This document shows, piece after piece, positions 1 to 5,100 of a stretch of DNA of 6,425 bases. The stretch comes from an uncultured Elusimicrobia bacterium (GTDB lineage: Bacteria > Elusimicrobiota > Endomicrobiia > Endomicrobiales > Endomicrobiaceae): positions 1 to 6,425 of the forward strand of contig ONUQ01000101.1 in assembly GCA_900321055.1 (NCBI GenBank), read 5' to 3'. How positions within the stretch are numbered: position 1 is the first letter of the stretch; each line of letters opens with the position of its first letter. A program made the translations under genes and the position numbers. The notes beneath the pieces were generated by a model that saw only the letters and a program-made list of their open reading frames with translations, ran no database searches and had not been told where the DNA came from.

Positions 1-21
1 CACAGTGTTGCTTTATTAAGA

Positions 22-95
22 GGGCCTGTAGCTCAGTTGGTTAGAGCACTCGACTCATAATCGAATGGTCGTAGGTTCAAGTCCTACCAGGCCCA
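22..95 (+). tRNA. tRNA with CAU anticodon, probably tRNA-Ile2 (lysidine-modified)
   Basis: A full cloverleaf can be folded. The acceptor stem GGGCCTG (22-28) pairs with CAGGCCC (88-94), with discriminator A95. The D stem is GCTC (31-34)/GAGC (44-47). The anticodon stem 49-53/61-65 has one C-A mismatch at its top, and the loop CTCATAA has anticodon CAT at 56-58. The T stem is GTAGG (71-75)/CCTAC (83-87) with loop TTCAAGT. CCA is not encoded and must be added after transcription. CAU can mean initiator Met, elongator Met or Ile2. The initiator is unlikely because the 1-72 pair is a G-C match. Ile2 is favoured because the lower anticodon stem-loop CGACTCATAATCG and the variable loop ending TGGTC resemble E. 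coli ileX. The acceptor also carries C4-G69 and C5-G68, the pairs known to be recognised by the lysidine synthetase TilS. If so, it reads AUA, a codon used heavily in the genes here. Confidence 0.93.
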
Positions 96-110
96 ATTGA
101 AGTTCTTTAA

Positions 111-232
111 TTTGGGATATGTAAAGGAAGTTCCGTGAGCATTATTGCAATTCGGACACTGCCCGGCAACGGTAATCAAGTTTTCTTGTAGTCCGGTCTA
201 TTATATATCTTTTTGTTGTTTGCTTTTCCAGG
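111..232 (+). promoter_or_regulatory. Cobalamin (B12) riboswitch
   Basis: The conserved core of the cobalamin riboswitch can be read directly: GGAAGTTCCGTGAG near 125-138, CAATTCGGACACTGCC near 149-164, the highly conserved GGCAACGGTAA at 165-175, and a B12-box-like AGTCCGG at 190-196. A closing P1 helix can be drawn between TTTGGGA (111-117) and TTCCAGG (226-232), using three G-T wobbles. The element binds cobalamin in nascent RNA. Here it lies upstream of cobO-btuFCD, exactly the genes such switches control, and an intrinsic terminator follows about 33 nt later, so transcription attenuation is likely. The 3' part of the B12 box (after AGTCCGG) departs from the usual GACC/CTGCC pattern, so I cannot assign the ligand subclass. 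The outer boundaries are approximate. Confidence 0.85.
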
Positions 233-264
233 GGAGAGAATTTTATTTTAATAGTATTTATCAG

Positions 265-296
265 CCATCTTCTTTTTTTAGGAAGTGGTTTTTTTT
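265..296 (+). terminator. Intrinsic terminator of the riboswitch leader
   Basis: CCA (265-267) pairs with TGG (286-288) and CTTC (269-272) pairs with GAAG (282-285), with T268 bulged and a T-rich loop. Eight T residues (289-296) follow immediately. It sits just after the cobalamin riboswitch and before the genes, the usual place for the OFF-state terminator. TTTCC at 225-229, part of the proposed P1 3' strand, can instead pair with GGAAG (281-285). That would give a simple ligand-dependent choice between P1 plus terminator and a weak antiterminator. The antiterminator pairing is only about 5 bp and is an inference. Confidence 0.65.
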
Positions 297-517
297 GTGT
301 ATATAAAGAGAAAAACTGTTTATCATAAAAGGCTCATTTTTACTTATACTTTTGAATTTTATGTATCGTTTTCACTAAAATTCTACTTATAAATACTTTA
401 ATTTTGAATAAAAAGAGCTTTAATCTTCTCTACTCCTAAATTCATCAACTTAATTCATATCTTTAAATTTTAGATATTGTTGTCGGAATATTTAAAGTCT
501 GTATGTTGGAGAAAATT
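297..517 (+). other. A+T-rich leader between attenuator and cobO
   Basis: This stretch has no convincing coding sequence: the ATG at 361 opens a frame of only five codons. It is a long 5' leader if transcription passes the attenuator. One sigma70-like pair is visible, TTGAAT (352-357), an 18-nt spacer and TAAAAT (376-381), which could give riboswitch-independent expression of cobO. In sequence this A+T-rich such a match is weak evidence. No second riboswitch or hairpin-plus-T-run was found. Confidence 0.4.
508..511 (+). promoter_or_regulatory. Ribosome binding site that decides the cobO start
   Basis: GGAG lies 6 nt upstream of the ATG at 518 and inside the frame that could open at an earlier ATG (503). 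The earlier ATG has no comparable site, and the protein family begins right before its P-loop, so 518 is preferred. Confidence 0.7.
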
Positions 518-1030
518 ATGATATTAGTAATTACCGGAAACGGTAAAGGAAAAACTACATCTTCAATAGGTCAAATAATTAGAGCTTTGGGACATAATCA
601 AAAAGTTTGTTTAGTTCAGCTTTTTAAAGGTGAAAATTTTTATGGTGAACAAAACATTTTAACTAAACTTGAAGGGTTAGATTTCTTTTCTTTTGCAAAA
701 CAACATCCGTTTTGTTTTAAAGAAGTTTCAAAAGAAAAAGTTATACGGGAATGCGAACAATCATTAAACAAATTACAAGACATCTCACAAAATAACAAAT
801 ATAATTTAATAGTTTTAGAAGAATTCAATATAGCAATAAGAGATAATTTTATAGATGAAACTTTGTTTATAGATATAATAAAAAAACTGAATAAAAAATC
901 TAATATTGTTATAACCGGTAGAGGTGCAAGTCAAAAACTTATAAACATTGCAGATTTAGTTAGTGAAATAAAAGAAGTAAAACATCCTTATAATGAAGGG
1001 GTTCCTGCACAAGAAGGAATTGAATATTAA
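518..1030 (+). CDS. cobO: Cob(I)alamin / cob(I)yrinic acid a,c-diamide adenosyltransferase (CobO/BtuR type)
   Basis: This cytoplasmic enzyme transfers the 5'-deoxyadenosyl group of ATP to cobalt(I) corrinoids, making the adenosylcobalamin form. The 170-residue protein shows the family hallmarks in order: a P-loop at the very N terminus (GNGKGKTT, residues 7-14), VQLFKGE (33-39), a Walker-B-like strand VLEEFNIAI (99-107), ITGRGA (132-137), and the C-terminal signature KHPYNEGVPAQEGIEY (155-170). It lacks the N-terminal extension of E. coli BtuR (about 196 aa) and matches the short form common in the family. The start at 518 is chosen over 503 because of the GGAG at 508-511 and because the family begins just before the P-loop. 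It is the first gene after the cobalamin riboswitch, and btuFCD follows, so it probably adenosylates imported corrinoid (salvage) rather than serving de novo synthesis; no other cob genes are in the window. Family assignment is firm; the exact substrate (cobalamin or cobyrinate/cobinamide) is inferred. Confidence 0.93.
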   Translation: MILVITGNGKGKTTSSIGQIIRALGHNQKVCLVQLFKGENFYGEQNILTKLEGLDFFSFAKQHPFCFKEVSKEKVIRECEQSLNKLQDISQNNKYNLIVLEEFNIAIRDNFIDETLFIDIIKKLNKKSNIVITGRGASQKLINIADLVSEIKEVKHPYNEGVPAQEGIEY

Positions 1031-1074
1031 TTGTTTTATAATTAATGAAAACAATTAAAAGTGTAAAATATGTT

Positions 1075-1908
1075 ATGAAAAAAATTTTATTTATATCAGT
1101 TTTATTTTTTATTACAACAAATCTTTTTGCCGAATATAAAAGAATAGTATCTCTTGCTCCATCGGTTACAGAAAGTTTGTATGAACTTGGCATAGATAAA
1201 GAATTAGTGGCAAATACTGTTTACTGCAAAGATAATAATTTTAAAAGAGAAAAGGTTGGAACAGTTACCGAACCGAATATAGAAAAAATTATATCTTTAA
1301 AACCTGATTTGGTTATAGCAACAAAAGAAGGAAATTATAAATCGGTCATTGACAGATTAATCAGATTAAAATTAAACATATACATTATGGATACATATTC
1401 TAATTTTGAAGATATTTGTTTTAATTTTCAAAAACTTGCAGATTATTTATCTAAATCAAAAGAAGCAAAACAAATAATAAATGATGTGAAAAAAGAAATT
1501 TTAAATTTAAGTAACGAAAGTAAAAGTAAAAACAAAAATAAAAACAAAGAAAAAATTTTTTGGGAAATAGGAGCAAACCCGATATTTACCGTAGGTAATC
1601 GGAGTTTTGCAAACGAATATAACAAATATATAAACGGAATAAATATTTTTGAAAATTTAGATATGAGATATCCTAACATAAGTGTAGAATCCGTTATAGA
1701 AAAAAATCCGGATATAATATTGCTTGTAAATATGGGAGATGTAAGCAAACAGGAAATTATAAAATGGAATAAATATAAAAATATATCGGCTGTTAAAAAC
1801 AATAATATTTACCTGTTAGAAGCAGATGATATTTTTATTCCAACACCCAAAAGATTTGTAAAAGGAATCCAAAAGTGCAAAGAAATTTTGGAAAACAGAT
1901 TGATGTAA
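1075..1908 (+). CDS. btuF: Periplasmic cobalamin-binding protein of an ABC importer (BtuF)
   Basis: This is the cluster's substrate-binding protein: it captures corrinoid in the periplasm and delivers it to BtuC. From the ATG at 1075 it has 277 residues. Residues 1-19 form a signal peptide (MKKILF, a hydrophobic core, then NLFA before EYK) with no lipobox cysteine, so the mature protein should be soluble. The N-terminal lobe starts with RIVSLAPSVTESLYELGI (23-40) and has PNIEKIISLKPDLVIA (67-82). A long linking helix covers about 112-145. The C-terminal lobe starts with IFWEIGANPIFTVG (161-174), which aligns well with E. coli BtuF (FLQFGINPPFTSG). E70 and E205 lie near the places where BtuF family members use glutamates to dock on BtuC. 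A Lys/Asn/Ser run (149-160) between linker helix and C-lobe is low-complexity and encoded by A-rich repeats. An upstream in-frame ATG at 1045 would add ten residues; neither start has a clear ribosome binding site. The B12 role rests on similarity plus the riboswitch and cobO context. Confidence 0.87.
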   Translation: MKKILFISVLFFITTNLFAEYKRIVSLAPSVTESLYELGIDKELVANTVYCKDNNFKREKVGTVTEPNIEKIISLKPDLVIATKEGNYKSVIDRLIRLKLNIYIMDTYSNFEDICFNFQKLADYLSKSKEAKQIINDVKKEILNLSNESKSKNKNKNKEKIFWEIGANPIFTVGNRSFANEYNKYINGINIFENLDMRYPNISVESVIEKNPDIILLVNMGDVSKQEIIKWNKYKNISAVKNNNIYLLEADDIFIPTPKRFVKGIQKCKEILENRLM

Positions 1909-1986
1909 AGTTGTGATAATATAAGATTTAAGTATTGGCAGATTTATAACAAGAAAAATTAAGATTCAAACAGATTTAGTCTTTTA

Positions 1987-2979
1987 ATGAAATTATTATT
2001 CAAGTTTATTTTATTATTAATCGTTTTAGTTATTATATTTATTATATCCATGCTATCCGGTATAAGTGATATTTCTATTATTGAAATGTTTAAATCTTTG
2101 TTTTTTAGTTCAGATGAAAATACTTATACAATAATTAATCAGATAAGATTACCAAGAGTTATACTTGCAATAGTTGCAGGGGCAGGTCTTGCCTGTAGCG
2201 GATGTGTTTTTCAGGGAGTACTTAGAAACCCGTTAGCAGATCCTTTTACATTAGGAATTTCAGGCGGTGCAGCATTTGGAGCCTCTATCGGTTTTGCTTT
2301 TGGTATAACAAAATTATCTTGGGTGTTTTTACCTTTATTGGGCTTTTGCGGAGCATTATTATCTGTCGGTTTTGTATATATAATAAATTCAAAAAAAGAA
2401 TTTGATTCTAACAGCATGATACTTTCCGGTGTAGTTGCAAGTTATATTTTTTCTTCAGCCGTAATGTTAGTTTTTTCAATATCATCTTCAGATAAACTAT
2501 ATTCTGCATTTATGTGGCTTATGGGAAACCTTTCTTTTTTTGATGATAGACTATTATATGTAGTAACAATATTTGTAATTATCTGTGTGATAATTTTGTG
2601 TTGTTTAGGAAATGTTATAAATATAATAAGTTTGGGAAACGAAAAATCAAATTCTTTAGGAGTAAACACATCAAGAACAGTAAAATATCTTTTTCTTTTA
2701 AGTTCATTAATCACAGCCTGTATTGTAAGTTGTTGCGGAGTAATAAGTTTTGTAGGACTTATGATTCCACATATTACACGAAAATTTGTCGGTAATAATA
2801 ATAGAATATTAATGCCGTTTTCTGCAATTACAGGCTCCATATTTTTGCTAATATGCGATACCATAAGCAGAACGGTAATTGCTCCGATAGAAATTCCCAT
2901 AGGAGTAATAACAAGTATAATCGGTGGTTTCTTTTTTGTTTTCTTACTATTAAAAAAAGCAGGTAAAATATCTATATGA
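1987..2979 (+). CDS. btuC: Cobalamin ABC transporter permease (BtuC, FecCD family)
   Basis: This is the inner-membrane channel subunit; two copies should pair with two BtuD subunits. The 330-residue length is typical. Family motifs appear in order: a first membrane helix (about 5-26), RLPR (54-57), GVLRNPLADPFTLGISGG (77-94), the cytoplasmic LGNEKSNSLGVN segment (217-228) that precedes the next helix, ISFVGLMIPHITR (253-265), the conserved acidic D291 in ICDTISR, and EIPIGVITS (302-310) before the last helix. About ten membrane helices are expected. The usual GAPxF of that last helix reads GGFFF (313-317), so the proline is replaced by phenylalanine, an unusual but not obviously disabling change. 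No Shine-Dalgarno sequence is seen before the start, and 78 nt separate it from btuF. The stop overlaps the btuD start. Heme and siderophore permeases share this fold, so the B12 assignment depends on the neighbours. Confidence 0.9.
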   Translation: MKLLFKFILLLIVLVIIFIISMLSGISDISIIEMFKSLFFSSDENTYTIINQIRLPRVILAIVAGAGLACSGCVFQGVLRNPLADPFTLGISGGAAFGASIGFAFGITKLSWVFLPLLGFCGALLSVGFVYIINSKKEFDSNSMILSGVVASYIFSSAVMLVFSISSSDKLYSAFMWLMGNLSFFDDRLLYVVTIFVIICVIILCCLGNVINIISLGNEKSNSLGVNTSRTVKYLFLLSSLITACIVSCCGVISFVGLMIPHITRKFVGNNNRILMPFSAITGSIFLLICDTISRTVIAPIEIPIGVITSIIGGFFFVFLLLKKAGKISI

Positions 2980-3749
2980 TTGATATAAAAAACATTTCAT
3001 TATCTTATGATAAAATAATAGTGCTTGAAGACATATCTTTAAAATTTGAAGAAAAATCGTTCATAGGAATTATTGGTAAAAACGGAGTAGGAAAAAGTAC
3101 ATTATTAAAGTCTATCCTAGGTCTTTTAAAGCCGACAAAAGGAAATATTTTTATTGATGATGAAGATATTTATAAAACATCAAAAAATGTGTTGGCAAAA
3201 AAGATTTCTTTTATGCCACAAACCATACAATTTGATTTTTCGTTTAGTGTAAAAGATTTTGTTATGTTTGGAAGGTATCCTTATATAAATATGTTTAAGT
3301 TACCTACAAAACAAGATTTCCAAATAGTTGATGATATAATGGATTTTACACAAATAAAACAACTTAAAAACAAGAACATCAACGAACTTTCCGGTGGAGA
3401 AAAGCAAAAAGTTTTATTGGCACAAACATTGGTACAACAAACAGATATTATTTGTCTTGATGAAGCGACATCACATCTTGATATCGGTAATCAAGCAACA
3501 ATATTTAAATTATTAAAAATGTTGAACGAAAAATATAATAAAACAATTATTACTACCATTCACGATTTAAATCTGGCAGGTGAGTTTTGTTCGGATATTG
3601 TTTTACTTGATAATAAAAAAGTCTTGAATTTTGGTAGTACGGAAAAAGTTTTAAATTATAAAGATATTGAAAAAGTTTATAATATAACCATACTTATTCA
3701 TACCAATCCCGTATCAAAAAAGCCTGTAGTAATCCCGATTTATAATTAA
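2976..3749 (+). CDS. btuD: Cobalamin ABC transporter ATP-binding protein (BtuD)
   Basis: This cytoplasmic ATPase drives corrinoid import through BtuC. All nucleotide-binding motifs are intact in the 257-residue protein: Walker A GKNGVGKST (34-42), Q-loop glutamine Q82, signature LSGGE (138-142), Walker B IICLDE (158-163) with catalytic E163, D-loop SHLD (166-169) and switch histidine H196. The start ATGA overlaps the btuC stop (4 nt), which implies translational coupling and equal production of the two partners. The length matches ferric-siderophore/heme/B12 (FecE-like) ATPases. The C-terminal segment after about residue 230 (YNITILIHTNPVSKKPVVIPIYN) fits the usual small C-terminal addition of this subfamily. 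Function as BtuD is inferred from the riboswitch-cobO-btuF-btuC context. Confidence 0.92.
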   Translation: MIDIKNISLSYDKIIVLEDISLKFEEKSFIGIIGKNGVGKSTLLKSILGLLKPTKGNIFIDDEDIYKTSKNVLAKKISFMPQTIQFDFSFSVKDFVMFGRYPYINMFKLPTKQDFQIVDDIMDFTQIKQLKNKNINELSGGEKQKVLLAQTLVQQTDIICLDEATSHLDIGNQATIFKLLKMLNEKYNKTIITTIHDLNLAGEFCSDIVLLDNKKVLNFGSTEKVLNYKDIEKVYNITILIHTNPVSKKPVVIPIYN

Positions 3750-3826
3750 CATTAAGCAAATATTATCCCAACAAAAAAATTTTATTTCCCCCACATATAC
3801 ATTTAATATTAAATATCTATTCTTGA

Positions 3827-3846
3827 ATTTTAATACATATTAAAAT
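3827..3846. repeat. 20-nt perfect inverted repeat in the btuD-flavoprotein gap
   Basis: ATTTTAATA (3827-3835) and TATTAAAAT (3838-3846) are perfect inverted copies around CA. This could be a regulator-binding site for the downstream redox unit. No matching regulator gene is in the window, and A+T-rich DNA yields such symmetry by chance more often than balanced DNA. A shorter all-A/T palindrome, ATTTAATATTAAAT, lies at 3801-3814. Confidence 0.35.
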
Positions 3847-3885
3847 AAGTTAAAATAGTAAATATATGTCTCTCTATAAAAAAAA

Positions 3886-3907
3886 ATCATATAAAATATG
3901 ATATAAT
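3886..3907 (+). promoter_or_regulatory. Possible promoter -10 overlapped by an inverted repeat (operator candidate)
   Basis: ATCATAT (3886-3892) and ATATGAT (3896-3902) form a perfect 7-bp inverted repeat around AAA. It abuts a consensus -10 hexamer TATAAT (3902-3907), 34 nt before the flavoprotein start. A repressor bound here would cover the -10. No good -35 hexamer stands at 16-18 nt. A second TATAAT (3919-3924) is too close to the start codon to leave a normal leader. No terminator is visible between btuD and this point, so read-through from the B12 operon cannot be excluded. Confidence 0.35.
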
Positions 3908-3930
3908 TAAAAAAGTTGTATAATTTTTTA

Positions 3931-3935
3931 AGGAG
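3931..3935 (+). promoter_or_regulatory. Strong ribosome binding site
   Basis: AGGAG sits 5 nt before the ATG at 3941. It is the strongest Shine-Dalgarno match in the window, in contrast to btuF and btuC, which have none recognisable. It fixes the start of the flavoprotein gene. Confidence 0.75.
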
Positions 3936-3940
3936 AATAT

Positions 3941-4552
3941 ATGAAAGTTTTACTTATAAACGGAAGTTGTAATAAAAACGGTTGTACTTTTAGAGCTTTA
4001 ACGGAAGTTACAAAGGTATTAAACCGGGAAAATATAGAAACAGAAATAATTCAAACAGGGCAAGATGCAATTAAAGATTGTATCGGCTGTCGTGGTTGTG
4101 CAAAAAATGAGAATAAATGTATTTTTGAAAATGATATAGTTAATGAAATTATAGAAAAAGCAAAAACATCAGACGGCTTTGTTTTTGGTTCTCCTGTTTA
4201 TTATGCACATCCCAGCGGGCGACTTTTATCCGTATTGGATAGAGTTTTTTTTGCCGGCGGGAAATTTTTGGCATATAAACCCGGTGCAGCAGTAGTATCT
4301 GCCAGACGAGCAGGAACGACAGCTTCATTAGATATAATAAATAAATATTTTACAATAAATAAAATGCCGATAGTTTCTTCTAATTATTGGAATATGGTTC
4401 ACGGCTCAAAACCGGAAGATGTTGAAAAAGATTTAGAAGGTCTTCAAATTATGAGACATATCGGATATAACATGATATGGATACTAAATGCCATAAAGAA
4501 AGTAGAGCTACCTAATAGAGAAGAGAAGATAACCACAAATTTTATAAAATAG
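3941..4552 (+). CDS. Flavodoxin-fold NAD(P)H-dependent FMN reductase, iron-sulfur flavoprotein-like
   Basis: This is a predicted cytoplasmic redox protein that binds FMN and may carry an iron-sulfur cluster. The 203 residues begin with the flavodoxin-like strand MKVLLINGS and phosphate loop NGSCNKNGCT (7-16). GSPVYYAHPSGRLLSVLDR (84 onward) is the second FMN-contact region of NADPH-dependent FMN reductases. Residues 47-60 hold a compact cysteine set, C47-X2-C50-X2-C53-X6-C60, the spacing class (CX2CX2CX4-7C) that holds a [4Fe-4S] cluster in the iron-sulfur flavoprotein Isf. Many flavodoxin-family proteins keep similar cysteines without a proven cluster, so the cluster is inferred. It starts a unit with the DUF1893 gene 12 nt downstream and then the aldo/keto reductase, and could feed electrons in the same process, although its partners are predicted to be exported. 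The physiological substrate is unknown. Confidence 0.85.
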   Translation: MKVLLINGSCNKNGCTFRALTEVTKVLNRENIETEIIQTGQDAIKDCIGCRGCAKNENKCIFENDIVNEIIEKAKTSDGFVFGSPVYYAHPSGRLLSVLDRVFFAGGKFLAYKPGAAVVSARRAGTTASLDIINKYFTINKMPIVSSNYWNMVHGSKPEDVEKDLEGLQIMRHIGYNMIWILNAIKKVELPNREEKITTNFIK

Positions 4553-4564
4553 AGAGGTAAAAAA

Positions 4565-5083
4565 ATGAATTTAAAATTTAAGTTTTTTATGTTAAGTTTT
4601 GTATTTTTTTTAGCAGTTTCTTTTCAGTCTGTTTCTTTTGCACAAACCGAAAAAAAAGATATTTTTGATATATCGGCATTATCTTTAAAATTAGGAAACC
4701 ACAGCTTATTGGTATATAAAGACGGCAATATTTCATATCAAGACGAACATGGAATTGAACCTTTACTGATACAAATTGAGAAGAAAGGGTTAAAAAATGC
4801 AATAGTTATAGATAAACTTGTAGGTAAAGCTGCAGCTTTGCTTATGGTTTACGGCGGAGTAAAACAAGTTCATACAAATATTATTGCTAAAGATGCCATA
4901 ACTGTTTTTGAAAAATATAATGTAGAATATTCGGCAAAAGAAATCGTTGAATATATTCAAAACAGAAAAAAAGACGGTTTATGCCCTATGGAAGAAAAAG
5001 TAAAAAATATAGATAAACCTAAAAAAGCATATAAAATATTTAAAAATTTAAAAAAAACAAGTAATAAATCAAGTAGTAAATAA
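4565..5083 (+). CDS. DUF1893 (TM1506-like) protein with export signal
   Basis: Function is unknown. Residues about 36-146 match my memory of DUF1893: SLLVYKDG (47-54), GIEPLLIQIE (63-72), the conserved block DKLVGKAAALLMVYGGVK (83-100), and a closing NRKKDGLCPME (133-143) with a conserved cysteine at 140. The structure of family member TM1506 has a cytidine-deaminase-like fold, without an established activity. Unusually, this copy has an N-terminal signal peptide: a Lys-containing start, hydrophobic stretch about 7-24 and SFA before QTEKK (cleavage about 26/27). It also has a Lys/Ser-rich tail (about 145-172). Most family members I know of are about 130-140-residue cytoplasmic proteins, so this one should act outside the inner membrane. 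A GAGAGG ribosome binding site (4552-4557) precedes the ATG by 7 nt. It lies between two redox genes, with gaps of 12 and 17 nt, indicating one transcript. Family call is fairly confident; location is predicted; role is open. Confidence 0.82.
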   Translation: MNLKFKFFMLSFVFFLAVSFQSVSFAQTEKKDIFDISALSLKLGNHSLLVYKDGNISYQDEHGIEPLLIQIEKKGLKNAIVIDKLVGKAAALLMVYGGVKQVHTNIIAKDAITVFEKYNVEYSAKEIVEYIQNRKKDGLCPMEEKVKNIDKPKKAYKIFKNLKKTSNKSSSK

Positions 5084-5090
5084 TATAATT

Positions 5091-5094
5091 GGAG
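5091..5094 (+). promoter_or_regulatory. Ribosome binding site that decides the aldo/keto reductase start
   Basis: GGAG lies 6 nt before the ATG at 5101. A TTG at 5089 in the same frame overlaps this site and is therefore unlikely to be the start. Starting at 5101 also puts the twin-arginine motif right at the N terminus, as expected. Confidence 0.75.
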
Positions 5095-5100
5095 AAAAAA

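Noticed and set aside
22..95. Elongator tRNA-Met
   Set aside because: The anticodon is compatible, but the anticodon-stem sequence, variable loop and the C4-G69/C5-G68 pairs resemble tRNA-Ile2. A TilS-type classifier could settle it.
480..507. Promoter TTGTCG (480-485) with TATGTT (502-507) before cobO
   Set aside because: Transcription would begin at about 514, inside the ribosome binding region, leaving no usable leader.
503..517. ATG at 503 as the cobO start
   Set aside because: It would place the GGAG (508-511) inside the coding sequence and add MLEKI before the family's natural N terminus. The ATG at 518 is correctly spaced from that site.
1045..1074. ATG at 1045 as the btuF start
   Set aside because: It only adds ten residues before an already typical signal peptide. 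It cannot be fully excluded because neither start has a clear ribosome binding site.
640..1193. Minus-strand open frames across cobO and the start of btuF
   Set aside because: They lie antisense to well-recognised genes, have no family features or ribosome binding sites, and reflect A+T-rich coding bias.
1443..2900. Minus-strand open frames across btuF and btuC, and a + strand frame at 2598-2795 within btuC
   Set aside because: They are shadows of the conserved BtuF and BtuC coding frames, without supporting signals.
5089..5100. TTG at 5089 as the aldo/keto reductase start
   Set aside because: The TTG overlaps the GGAG ribosome binding site used by the ATG at 5101, and the Tat motif then starts properly at residue 2.
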